DNA of 64,000 bases from Allobosea psychrotolerans. Lineage in GTDB: Bacteria > Pseudomonadota > Alphaproteobacteria > Rhizobiales > Beijerinckiaceae. Made by a program: the position numbers and the translations under genes. The notes under the pieces were generated by a model that was not told where the DNA came from, searched no databases, and saw only the letters and a program-made list of their open reading frames with translations. Shown here piece by piece: positions 26,623-34,739 of the stretch (position 1 is its first letter; each line of letters opens with the position of its first letter). Location of the stretch: contig NZ_PQFZ01000003.1 of NCBI RefSeq assembly GCF_002917105.1, positions 153,808 to 217,807 on the forward strand. Direction: 5' to 3'.

Positions 26623-29448
26623 ATGACGGATGGGCTGGAGGAACAAGGTGGGTCGGCGGCGCTGGCGCTGGAGCTCCAGGGCGCAATCGAGCAGGCACGC
26701 AAGGATGCGCGCGAAGACCCGTTCGGCAATCCCGTGCTCAGGGTCACGCTTTGGCTGACGCGGCGGATGGATCGCGGCGAGCTGACATTGGATGCTGCGC
26801 TCGGTCTGGTGCGCCGTCTTGGCCGCGAGGCCTTGTATGAGCGGGCAGGGCGCATAGCGGCCTATGTCGGACTGACGGATGATGGCGACGCGCCGCTGCT
26901 GGCGCTGGCGGAGCGGCTGGCTGCCGCGGCCGAGGGCGAGCCCGAGCCCTTCGCGCATTTCCGCAGCGCGACCGCCCGGCCACGCTTTGCTGCCGTGTTC
27001 ACGGCCCATCCGACCTTCGGCATGAGTCGGAAGCTGGCGCATGCGCTGGCCGATCTCGCCTCGGGCGATGCGGCGGGCGCGGCTGTGGTCGAGAATGAGG
27101 CGCTCTCCTTCCGGCCCGACGGCGCGATCACGCTGCAGGACGAATTCGAACAGGCGCGTTTCGCCGTGCGCCATGCCCGCGATGCGCTCGACCGCTTGAA
27201 CGCGGCGCTGCTGACGGCGGCACGTTCGCGCTGGCCGGAGCGCTGGCACGAGCTCGCGCCGCAGCCGCTGATCCTGGCCTCCTGGGTCGGCTGCGACACG
27301 GATGGTCGCACCGATATCGGCTGGTGGGACACGCTGCGCTACCGGCTCGAATCCAAGCGCGGACAGTTCGTGCGCATTCTGGAGAAGTTGCCGGAAGTGG
27401 CTGTCACGGCTGAGGTGCGGGCGATGGTGTCGGCCGCGCTGGCCGCCGTCCAGCACCAGCTCGCGCTCGCACCGCCGATCGGCACACAGCCGGCGCTGAC
27501 CGCACTGCAGGCCTTCGCCCTGGCTCTGGTCGGCGAGCGCGAGACGGCCCTGCCGGAAGCCTCCGGATTGATCGCGGCGCTCGATCGGGCGATCGCGGCG
27601 GCCCGAGACGATGACGCGACGGCGATGGCGCTGTGCCTGGTCAAGGCGGGCTGCGTGGCGCATGGCGTCTCGATCGCGCTGCCGCATTTCCGGCTCAACG
27701 CCTCGCAGCTCCACAATGCGATGCGCGGCGTCATTCCGCTCGATGAGGAACCCGCCTTGCCGGCGCAGCGGCGCGCCTTCCTCAGCGCGGCCAATGCCCT
27801 GCTCGGCAAGGTCGAGCCGACGGCGGTCGATTTCGGCGCGCTCGCGGCCGAACGCGCCTCGGCTGCGCGGATGATGATGACGATCGCGCAGATCGTGAAG
27901 CATCTCGACGGAACGCGCCCGGTGCGCTTTCTCGTGGCGGAAACGGAGACGGGCTATACGCTGCTCTGCGCGCTCTGGCTGGCGAAGCGCTTCGGCATCG
28001 CCGGCAAGGTCGAGATCTCGCCGCTGTTCGAGACTTCCGATGCGCTGGAACAGGGGCCGCGCATCATCGACGAGGCGCTCCGTAGCCCGCATTTTCGCGA
28101 CTATCTCAAGCAGCATGGCCGGCTCTGCATCCAGTTCGGCTATTCCGATTCCGGGCGCTATATCGGCCAGGTCGCGGCGACCTTCTGGGTCGAGCGCCTG
28201 CGCATCCGCATCTGCGAATTGCTGACGCGCTACGGGCTGAGCGATATCGAGCTCGTGATCTTCGACACCCATGGCGAGTCGGCCGGGCGCGGCGCGCATC
28301 CGCGCAGCCTCAGCGATCGCCTCGCCTATCTCGATCCGGCTTTCGCGCGGCAGGCCTTCAAGCGGGCGGGCATCGCGACGGTGCGCGAGACGAGCTTCCA
28401 GGGCAGCGACGGCTATCTGCTCTTCGGAACAGCGCAGATCGCGGCGGCGACCGTCGGGCGTATCGCCGAGGCCGTCTTCGGCGAAGGCGAGGATGCGGCC
28501 GCCGACCCGATCTATCAGGAGCCGGATTTCGCCTCGGAGTTCTTTCAGACCGTGCGCGAGGAGATGACCGCGCTGGTCGACGATCCCGGCTATGCCGCGC
28601 TGATCGGCACCTTCGGTCCCTCGCTGCTCGACAAGACCGGTTCGCGCCCGGCGGCGCGGCAGAGCGATGCGGGCGGGCCGACCCGCATCCGCCATCCACG
28701 CGAACTGCGCGCCATCCCCAACAACGCGATCCTGCAGCAGCTCGGCTGGCTCGCCAACAGCGTGCATGGTCTCGGCCAGGCGGCCGGGCGCGCGCCCGAT
28801 CTGTTCCGGGCGATGCGCGAGCGTTCCGACCGCTTCGAGCGCGCCTATAGCCTGGCCAGCCATGCCATGGCCAACAGCGATCTCGACGTGCTGCGCGCCT
28901 ATCTCGACACGCTCGACCCCGGCAACTGGTTCGATCGCGCGCGCCGTACGACGCGCGAGGGGCGGCGCGACGAATTGCTCGCGGTTGCCGACGCGCTGGC
29001 GCGGCTCGAACTCGCGCCGGCGTTGAGGCGCCTGTTCTGGCGGCTCTCATCGGACTGGTTGAAGCTGCAGACCGTGGCGGGCGATACGCCGCGCATGTCG
29101 GCCAGGCTGGTCGCGCTGCATGCGCTGCGGCTTTCGGTGATGCACCGGATCTGGCTCTCGGCCACGCATATCCCGGATTTCCGGCCTCATGCGGGCTTGA
29201 CGCGCGAGGCCCTGATCGAGCGCATCCTGCGGCTCGACATTCCCGCCTCGCTGCTCCTGCTCGGCGAGATCTTCCCGCTCAATCCCGATCCGACGATCGG
29301 ACTGGATTTCGGCGAGCCGCCAGGGCCGCGCGAAGGCGGGACCTATGAGGCGCTGCACCGCGACGTCTTCGCGCCGATGCGAGCCTGTTTCGACCTGCTG
29401 CGCGAAATCTCGGGCGCGATCCAGCACGAGATCGGCGCGTTCGGCTAG
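26623..29448 (+). CDS. ppc: Phosphoenolpyruvate carboxylase family protein, divergent active-site loops
   Basis: A 941-aa protein matching PEP carboxylase over its length (PEP + bicarbonate to oxaloacetate). Anchors: FTAHPTFGMS (H129, cf. LTAHPTE), ASWVGCDTDG (cf. SWMGGDRDG), GYSDSGRYIG (about 506), FDTHGESAGRGAHP (about 547), and TGSRPAAR ... ELRAIPNN near 690-720. Compared with the E. coli-type enzyme, the catalytic lysine of GYSDSGK is arginine, and the HGRGG loop is replaced by DTHGE, keeping the following GRG arginine. This may be a lineage-specific PEPC branch or an enzyme with altered activity. Several ATG-proximal choices are possible; ATG 26623 follows GGGGGAGCGGGCG. Confidence 0.85.
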   Translation: MTDGLEEQGGSAALALELQGAIEQARKDAREDPFGNPVLRVTLWLTRRMDRGELTLDAALGLVRRLGREALYERAGRIAAYVGLTDDGDAPLLALAERLAAAAEGEPEPFAHFRSATARPRFAAVFTAHPTFGMSRKLAHALADLASGDAAGAAVVENEALSFRPDGAITLQDEFEQARFAVRHARDALDRLNAALLTAARSRWPERWHELAPQPLILASWVGCDTDGRTDIGWWDTLRYRLESKRGQFVRILEKLPEVAVTAEVRAMVSAALAAVQHQLALAPPIGTQPALTALQAFALALVGERETALPEASGLIAALDRAIAAARDDDATAMALCLVKAGCVAHGVSIALPHFRLNASQLHNAMRGVIPLDEEPALPAQRRAFLSAANALLGKVEPTAVDFGALAAERASAARMMMTIAQIVKHLDGTRPVRFLVAETETGYTLLCALWLAKRFGIAGKVEISPLFETSDALEQGPRIIDEALRSPHFRDYLKQHGRLCIQFGYSDSGRYIGQVAATFWVERLRIRICELLTRYGLSDIELVIFDTHGESAGRGAHPRSLSDRLAYLDPAFARQAFKRAGIATVRETSFQGSDGYLLFGTAQIAAATVGRIAEAVFGEGEDAAADPIYQEPDFASEFFQTVREEMTALVDDPGYAALIGTFGPSLLDKTGSRPAARQSDAGGPTRIRHPRELRAIPNNAILQQLGWLANSVHGLGQAAGRAPDLFRAMRERSDRFERAYSLASHAMANSDLDVLRAYLDTLDPGNWFDRARRTTREGRRDELLAVADALARLELAPALRRLFWRLSSDWLKLQTVAGDTPRMSARLVALHALRLSVMHRIWLSATHIPDFRPHAGLTREALIERILRLDIPASLLLLGEIFPLNPDPTIGLDFGEPPGPREGGTYEALHRDVFAPMRACFDLLREISGAIQHEIGAFG

Positions 29449-29549
29449 AGCATTTTCGCATTTTCGCTGAAGCGCGGAAATGCTCTATCCCCTTGTTTTA
29501 ATGCGTTTTCTTCCCGCGAACCGGCGTCCGCTTCGCTCGAAAACGCTCT
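29447..29549. repeat. Composite palindromic intergenic repeat, copy 2
   Basis: It has the same architecture as 2791-2893: an AGAGCATTTTCGC...GCGGAAATGCTCT hairpin, then TTGTTTTAATGCGTTTTCTT, GCGAACCGG and CTTCGCTCGAAAACGCTCT. It begins at the last bases of the ppc stop region and its last bases supply the stop codon of the minus-strand small gene at 29548. Confidence 0.8.
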
Positions 29550-29838
29550 ATACGCCGGCAAGACCGGGAGCGGCGCCCTGTCTGGACTGGCCGGGCGGCT
29601 TGCTCCGAAGCTTCGCATAGCGCCCCGAGGCGGTAATCGTCACCAGGTCGCGTTTCGCCAAGGCGACGATCGAATCTTCCTTGAAGAAGGGACCGAAGCG
29701 ATCATGCGCCCAGCCGCGACGAAAGCGCTGAAGCGGAGCCTGCGCCATCGCGCAAAGGAGGCGTCGTTGCGCCGAAGACAGTTGCGATGATCCGACCGTT
29801 GGGCTGCAGTTGCCCTGCATTCCGGTGATGTGCTGCAC
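29548..29838 (-). CDS. Small hypothetical protein, 96 aa
   Basis: GTG 29838 has AGGGG eight bases upstream. The frame is open further upstream, but that part looks non-coding. Residues about 20-75 (SSAQRRLLCAMAQAPLQRFRRGW, then FKEDSIVALAKRDLVTITASGRYAKL) have the spacing of a small winged-helix-like domain. I do not recognise a family. The stop lies inside the adjacent repeat element. Confidence 0.55.
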   Translation of the reverse strand: MQHITGMQGNCSPTVGSSQLSSAQRRLLCAMAQAPLQRFRRGWAHDRFGPFFKEDSIVALAKRDLVTITASGRYAKLRSKPPGQSRQGAAPGLAGV

Positions 29839-30040
29839 GATAAACGCCCCTAAATCGCCGCACAGGTTGCATGGCGCCGAAGGGGCGAACATTGATCTGA
29901 AACAAGATGTGCGGCGGGGCCGCCGTGTTCCCGGGGGGCTGTGGCCGATAGTCCACGCCTCTCCAGCCCGTGGCGTTGACGCGGGTGAGGGGGTGCTTAC
30001 CCTCAATCCCGGCCAGCCGCACCTGCAGCTGTTTCAGATC

Positions 30041-30128
30041 CAATTGGATCGTTCAACAGCTGCAGCTCTTTGTCTTGACGCGTTCTCGTCGCAGAACGGT
30101 TGTCAGTTTTCGCTCGAAAACGCTTCAG
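30041..30128. repeat. Composite palindromic intergenic repeat, diverged copy 3
   Basis: The palindrome GATCCAATTGGATC and a CAGCTGCAGCTC segment are followed by TTTGTCTTGACGCGTTCTC, CAGAACGGTTGTCAG and TTTTCGCTCGAAAACGCTTC. It keeps the order of blocks seen at 2791-2893 and 29447-29549 but is the most diverged of the three. Confidence 0.6.
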
Positions 30129-30134
30129 ATCGGA

Positions 30135-30440
30135 TCACGCCGCCCGGTCCAGCTCGACCACGACGGCTGTGTATTCCGGCGGGTGCGGGGCGAGCTTGGT
30201 CCGGGCGTCGTCGATCCAGCTGGCGAGCTTGATCACTTGCCCCAGGCTGGCGCTTTCGTCGTCGGGCTTTGCCGGTTCGATGATGGTGAGTCCGCCGGCG
30301 TCGAAGAAGAAGGTATGGTCGCCGAACACATCGCTGAGCTGGTCCGTGATCGGGTGGTTCTCCGGCAGGGCCTGGGTGCTCGGGACTTGGGCGTTCAACT
30401 GGTTCAGGGCGTGGTCGATACGCGCTTCGGTCAGCTTCAT
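30135..30440 (-). CDS. Hypothetical protein, 101 aa
   Basis: ATG 30440 has AGGA closely upstream; the frame opens earlier at 30506 without a ribosome site. The product begins MKLTEARIDHALNQLNAQ, is acidic and soluble, and has the segment HTFFFDAGGLTIIEP followed by ASLGQVIKLASWIDDARTKL. No signal peptide, membrane helix or known motif is visible. It stands alone between repeat elements and the secreted small protein gene at 30546. Function unknown. Confidence 0.72.
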   Translation of the reverse strand: MKLTEARIDHALNQLNAQVPSTQALPENHPITDQLSDVFGDHTFFFDAGGLTIIEPAKPDDESASLGQVIKLASWIDDARTKLAPHPPEYTAVVVELDRAA

Positions 30441-30545
30441 GATCCTGTCCTTTCGTCTGGGCGGTAGGTGGCGGGCGCGCGGCGCATGCTCGCCGGTGGG
30501 TCCCATGGTCCGACAAGACCTGGTTCCAACAAGACCTGGTTCCGG

Positions 30546-30911
30546 TCAGACCTGCTCCTCGGCGACCAGGGTCAATTCACCGTCATCGTCGATGGCGGCG
30601 GCGATTACTTGGGCCGAGCTGAGGCCCTTCGCCCTCAGCGCCGAGGAGGCCATCGGCATCGCGTCGATGGCCTGGCGCAGCTCCTGCAATTCGTCGCGGC
30701 TGGTGCGCGAGACGAGCGCGTTGACCTGCGCCCGCAGCTCCGGCGGCAGATTGCCCTTGTCGAGGACGGTGACGCTCCGGACGCCCGGAGCGGATTGGTT
30801 GTCGGGAGTTTGCGGCCTGGCCGGGGCGGGCGGGTCCTCCTGGGCGCGGGCAATGCCGCCGGCGGCGAAGGCGAGCGGCAGGCAGGTGGCGATTATCATC
30901 AGCTTACGCAT
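30546..30911 (-). CDS. Exported hypothetical protein, 121 aa
   Basis: ATG 30911 has GGAG upstream. The N-terminus is a clear Sec signal peptide (MRKLMIIATCLPLAFAAGGIARA|QEDPP). The mature protein is proline-rich at first, then helical (LPPELRAQVNALVSRTSRDELQELRQAI) and ends acidic (AAAIDDDGELTLVAEEQV). Likely periplasmic. No family recognised. Confidence 0.75.
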   Translation of the reverse strand: MRKLMIIATCLPLAFAAGGIARAQEDPPAPARPQTPDNQSAPGVRSVTVLDKGNLPPELRAQVNALVSRTSRDELQELRQAIDAMPMASSALRAKGLSSAQVIAAAIDDDGELTLVAEEQV

Positions 30912-30929
30912 GATCTCTCCTTTCCGTGA

Positions 30930-31250
30930 GGGTCTGGAGCGGGAGCGATCATCTCCCGATAACGAAGGGATGCTAGCGACCAAATCCGGTCAGGATCTGT
31001 CGTTCGTCTGGCCGTTCGGTGAAACCAATGCGACGGAACTGTGGGGCGGCGGCGGATATCGCGAGCCTTCATCGTCCATCGCCCTACAGCCTGATTGAGA
31101 AGCGCCGCAGGCTTAGTCTCGCAGGATGTCCGAGATGGTTCGGAGCCTTCCGGACCATTCTTCGAGACGCCGCTTTCGCGGCCCCTCGGGATGAGGGTAG
31201 TGGGGGACGGCGCGAACGGTCAGGCGCTTTTGATTGCAACGGCCGCCAAA
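30930..31250. other. Intergenic region, no convincing gene
   Basis: About 320 bp with scraps of intergenic repeats (GCGGCCCCTCGGGATGAGGG near 31180-31200 and inverted GGAGCC..CGGACC pieces near 31140-31160). Reading frames crossing it run into the MITE-like element and show no family features. Confidence 0.5.
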
Positions 31251-31252
31251 GC

Positions 31253-31522
31253 CCTAGAGGCTGTTAGGGACTCTGGGGATGATTTGACGCTGGCGATTTT
31301 GCGCGAATGCCAGGAGTTCGAGGACGCAAACCTTTCGGTTTGCTACGAAGAACAACGCCGCAGTCGCGCAAAAGCGCCGCGCCCTGCGGGTGAGGTGAAA
31401 ACGACGGAGCTGGAGCGTCGCATCGCTTGCCGATACCAATGGTATCGCCTGCGCAATGCTCCTCCCATCTCCGGCGTTTTGACCTCATCAAACCATTCCC
31501 AGAGTCCCTAACAACCTCTAGG
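31253..31522. mobile_element. MITE-like element with 35-bp terminal inverted repeats
   Basis: Left end 31253-31287 (CCTAGAGGCTGTTAGGGACT...) and right end 31488-31522 are inverted repeats, 32 of 35 positions identical. The outer CTAG is compatible with the TA/CTAG target used by IS5-family (IS427-type) elements, and the terminal sequence looks like such ends. The 270-bp length is far too short for a transposase, so this is a non-autonomous element or an internal deletion derivative. Confidence 0.8.
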
Positions 31523-31562
31523 TAGGCGTTGCGGGAAACGCCTGGCTGGAGCCGAGCCAAAC

Positions 31563-33143
31563 ATGGCCGACACGGAATTCGACGCCCTGTCCTTCGACGC
31601 GCCTGCGGCGCGGATCACGCTGTTCCGTGCGCTGATCCAGGCGAGCACCCGCCACGGCCGGGCTCGTATCGCGCTGGAGGATCCCGAGCGCCAGCCGATC
31701 AGCTTCGGACGGCTCGTGCTGGGCGCATTGGTGTTGGGGCGCAAGCTCGCAGGCGTGACGCAAGTCGGTGAACGCGTCGGCCTGCTGCTGCCCAATATGC
31801 AGGGCATGGTGGTGACGCTGTTCGGGCTCTCCGCCTTCGGCCGCGTGCCGGCGTTCCTGAACTTCACCGCCGGCGTGAAGAATCTGCGGGCGGCTGCCGA
31901 GCTTGCCGGGCTCAAGACCATCATCACCTCGCGCCGTTTCATCGACCAGGCCAAGCTCGACGACGAAATCGCGGCCCTGAGTGAGGGGCGGCGGGTGATC
32001 TATCTCGAGGAGGTCCGCAAGCAGATCACCAGCCTCGACAAGGCCTATGGCGCGCTGCTCAGCCTCGCGCCCGGGCTGGCGCATCGCGCTTACGAGGCCA
32101 AGCCGGACGATGCGGCGGTGGTGCTGTTCACCTCCGGCACCGAAGGCAAGCCGAAAGGCGTCGTGCTCTCCCATGCCAATCTGGTCTCGAACGCCCGCCA
32201 GATCTTCCAGCTCGCCGCCGGCTTCCTGTCCGAGCGCGACATCGTCATGAACCCGCTGCCGGCCTTCCATTCCTTCGGGCTGACGGCGGGGCTACTGATG
32301 CCGCTGCTGCAGGGCATGAAGGTCGTGCTCTATCCGAGCCCGCTGCACTACAAGCAGGTACCCAGGCTGATCGGCGAGATGGGCTGCAGCTTCCTGTTCG
32401 CGACCGACACCTTTCTGCAAGGCTATGCGCGCGCTGCCGATCCCGACGATCTGAAGAGCGTGCGCTATGTCGTCGCCGGGGCCGAGCGGGTGAAGCCCGA
32501 GACGCGCCGGATGTGGGAGCCTTACGGCACCACGATCCTGGAAGGCTATGGCTGCACCGAATGCTCGCCCGTGCTCGCCTGCAACACACCTGTCGCCACG
32601 CGCGAGGGCAGCGTCGGACGCTTGCTGCCGGGCATCGAGGCGAGGCTCGATCCGGTCGAGGGCATCACGGAGGGCGGCAAGCTCTGCGTGCGGGGGCCGA
32701 ATGTCATGGCCGGCTATCTCAGCGCCGAGGAGCCTGGCAGGATCGTGCCGCCGGAGGGCGGCTGGCACGACACCGGCGACATCGTCGCGATCGATGACGG
32801 CTTCGTGGTGATCAAGGGCCGCGCCAAGCGCTTCGCCAAGCTCGGCGGCGAGATGGTCTCTCTTGCCGCTGTCGAGGCGATGATCGCGGGTCTGTGGCCG
32901 GAGCAGAACCATGTCGTGGTGGCGCTGCCCGATGCGCGCAAGGGCGAGCAGCTCGTCCTCGTCACCGAAAAGCCCGACGCCGAGAAGCGCGCCTTGCTGG
33001 ACGAGGCGAAGGCGCAGGGCTTTCCCGAATTATGGGTGCCGCGCGCGATCCTGGTGACCAACTCGATTCCGGTGCTCGGCAACGGCAAGATCGACTATGG
33101 CGCGACGCGCGAGCTCGCGGCCTCGCGCCGTTCGCTGCTGTGA
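31563..33143 (+). CDS. AMP-dependent acyl-ACP/acyl-CoA synthetase (Aas C-domain-like)
   Basis: A 526-aa adenylate-forming enzyme. The P-loop-like motif VVLFTSGTEGKPKGVVLSHANL is followed by NPLPAFHSFGLTAGLLMPLLQGMKV, EGYGCTECSPVLA, GGWHDTGDIV and the C-terminal lysine region GNGKIDYGATREL. The pattern LPxFHSFGLT...TECSPV is typical of the synthetase half of Aas, which activates fatty acids for lysophospholipid reacylation. The acyltransferase half is absent, so it may act alone as an acyl-ACP synthetase. No membrane segments. Confidence 0.88.
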   Translation: MADTEFDALSFDAPAARITLFRALIQASTRHGRARIALEDPERQPISFGRLVLGALVLGRKLAGVTQVGERVGLLLPNMQGMVVTLFGLSAFGRVPAFLNFTAGVKNLRAAAELAGLKTIITSRRFIDQAKLDDEIAALSEGRRVIYLEEVRKQITSLDKAYGALLSLAPGLAHRAYEAKPDDAAVVLFTSGTEGKPKGVVLSHANLVSNARQIFQLAAGFLSERDIVMNPLPAFHSFGLTAGLLMPLLQGMKVVLYPSPLHYKQVPRLIGEMGCSFLFATDTFLQGYARAADPDDLKSVRYVVAGAERVKPETRRMWEPYGTTILEGYGCTECSPVLACNTPVATREGSVGRLLPGIEARLDPVEGITEGGKLCVRGPNVMAGYLSAEEPGRIVPPEGGWHDTGDIVAIDDGFVVIKGRAKRFAKLGGEMVSLAAVEAMIAGLWPEQNHVVVALPDARKGEQLVLVTEKPDAEKRALLDEAKAQGFPELWVPRAILVTNSIPVLGNGKIDYGATRELAASRRSLL

Positions 33144-33159
33144 AGCCACAATCTTGGCT

Positions 33160-33849
33160 ATGGTGCGCCGCATGATCACGGTTTCCGCATCCTCGCTCCT
33201 CTCCACGATCCGCATCGCGGCGCTCGCCCCGGCGCTCTATCTGGGCGCGCCCGCCGATCTCGCGGCGCAAGGCAAGAGCGTGATCCAGGGCAAGAACGCG
33301 GTTTATGAGCGGCGCGACGAATGCGTCGAAGCCGGCCTGTTGAGCGCCGAGCAATGCGAGTTCGCCTATCGCAACGCGCGGGCCGAATTCGAGCAGAAGG
33401 CGCCGCGCTATGCCTCGCGCGCATCCTGCGAGCAGGTCCACAAGCGCTGCGGCGCGCAGCTGGTCGCGAGCGGCGGCTGGGATACGCTCGGGCGCGGCGG
33501 GGCGACCTATGTGCCGCGCTTCAGCGGCGTGCGCCTGACGGGCGAGGGCGCTGCCTTGCGGGCCTTGCCGGTGGTCGAGGGCTCCGGGCGGATCGCCTTC
33601 GCCGGGCGTTCGGTGACGGAGCTTCAGGACAAGGTGGCGGGCCGGCAAAACGTGTCGGGGTCGACCGCGGCGCGCAGCAGCCGGCATGGCCACCAGACGC
33701 AAGCCGCCGGACCTTACGTGAAACGCGGCGACCGTGACGACACGGTGCGCGTGCCGATGGAGCAGAAGAGCATCGGCTCCAATGTCGCGCCGGGCCTCTA
33801 TGTCGATCCCGACGGCGTCGAATGGTACAAGCCCGCCCGCCGGCATTGA
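33160..33849 (+). CDS. DUF1190 (YgiB-like) family exported protein
   Basis: A 229-aa protein. After a hydrophobic N-terminus (signal or anchor ending near DLAAQG) comes NAVYERRDECVEAGLLSAEQCEFAYRNA and YASRASCEQVHKRCG, the conserved Cys-rich pattern of DUF1190. The C-terminal half is low in structure and ends VDPDGVEWYKPARRH. The starts at 33160 and 33172 are both possible and neither has a clear ribosome site. Function of the family is not known. It sits immediately before tRNA-Leu. Confidence 0.8.
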   Translation: MVRRMITVSASSLLSTIRIAALAPALYLGAPADLAAQGKSVIQGKNAVYERRDECVEAGLLSAEQCEFAYRNARAEFEQKAPRYASRASCEQVHKRCGAQLVASGGWDTLGRGGATYVPRFSGVRLTGEGAALRALPVVEGSGRIAFAGRSVTELQDKVAGRQNVSGSTAARSSRHGHQTQAAGPYVKRGDRDDTVRVPMEQKSIGSNVAPGLYVDPDGVEWYKPARRH

Positions 33850-33940
33850 ACGGCTTACGCGGAAGAGCTTGGAACGGCCTGCGCCGGAGCGCTCGGAGCG
33901 GCTTGCGCCGGGAGCCTGCGCCCGCTACCCCTGCGAGCAG

Positions 33941-34028
33941 GCGGACGTGGCGAAACTGGTAGACGCAAGAGACTTAAAATCTCTCGGCCCGAAAGGCTGT
34001 GCGGGTTCGATCCCCGCCGTCCGCACCA
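33941..34028 (+). tRNA. tRNA-Leu (anticodon UAA)
   Basis: An 88-nt tRNA with encoded CCA. Acceptor stem GCGGACG/CGTCCGC, discriminator A, T-arm GGGTTCGATCCCC-type loop, and a long variable arm as expected for leucine. Anticodon stem AGAGA/TCTCT with loop CTTAAAA places TAA at 33975-33977. It reads the TTA (and TTG) codons that are rare in this high-GC genome. It marks the left boundary of a genomic island. Confidence 0.97.
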
Positions 34029-34113
34029 AACTTCCTTTCGAGTCGTTGATGTCCTAGAAGTTATTGGTTTCCAATGACTTGCTCTCGCGCCACCGCTACA
34101 AAGGGCGCTACAA

Positions 34114-34480
34114 ATGGCTGTCTCAATGACGTCCTTGAACCGGGCTCCCAACGGCGACTGGTTTGCCCGCAAGGTCATCCCGGCCGCCGTCCGTGAGTCG
34201 TACTGTGCAGCCCATGGGGTTGGTGCAGAGGCGCGCTTTAGGCACTCCGGTTCAATGCCCATGGCCCAGGGCAAGCAAGAGTTCCGAAGGCCGGGACGCT
34301 GGGGCCACCGGAAGGATTGACCGGCCAAGAGCGAGGGCAGGCGGGGCAGACCTCGTCCTCACTCACCGGGAAGCCCACGGCCTCGCTGGGGCTTGGTACA
34401 GGGGGCATCGCTCGCCACGAGGATGAGCAGGGCACTGCCGAAGGATGGGACTTGCTGGTTGAGGCGCCGGCAAGACGCAT
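34114..34480 (+). pseudogene. Tyrosine-type phage integrase remnant with frameshifts
   Basis: Frame 1 from ATG 34114 reads MAVSMTSLNRAPNGDWFARKVIP, VRESYCAAHGVGAEARFR, KQEFR, the usual N-terminus of tRNA-associated site-specific integrases. Continuity then moves to other frames: DAGATGRIDRPRARAGG...LTHREAHGLAGAWYRG, then ARHEDEQGTAEGWDLLVEA, which also fit integrase N-terminal domains. The catalytic domain is missing. At least two frameshifts plus a large deletion make it non-functional, so the island is probably fixed. Confidence 0.75.
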
Positions 34481-34587
34481 AATTCGCTTTGCGAGGCTTT
34501 TGAGGCCGTGCGGGGGGGAGGCGAGATCGTGCGCTGCCTCGATAGGGGAAGGCTAACAGGTTTTTACAGTAGAATATTCCGGTTAAT

Positions 34588-34618
34588 ATTGGATTAGGCC
34601 TTATTATTGGATCAGGCC
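34588..34618. promoter_or_regulatory. Direct repeats upstream of the primase gene
   Basis: ATTGGATTAGGCC (34588-34600) and ATTGGATCAGGCC (34606-34618) are 12 of 13 identical and 18 bp apart start to start, in an A/T-rich stretch about 120-150 bp before the primase start at 34740. They could bind a regulator such as the Xre protein at 40939. No other gene is seen in 34481-34739, which could also hold a small RNA. Confidence 0.5.
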
Positions 34619-34739
34619 AATGTCTGCGCCTAGCGTCCCCCTCCAAATCCGGCCTTGTGTTCCAAAGCCATTCGGGCAAGATCAACGCTGGGTTGGGGGA
34701 AGGTCTGATGTTCGCGCTTTCGCGACCTAGATTGCGCTT

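Noticed and set aside
25603..28863. A 1086-codon minus-strand open frame
   Set aside because: Antisense shadow across the GGDEF-EAL and PEP carboxylase genes; composition typical of such shadows.
31264..31560. Small frames within the MITE-like element
   Set aside because: They span the terminal inverted repeat, and neither strand shows transposase motifs.
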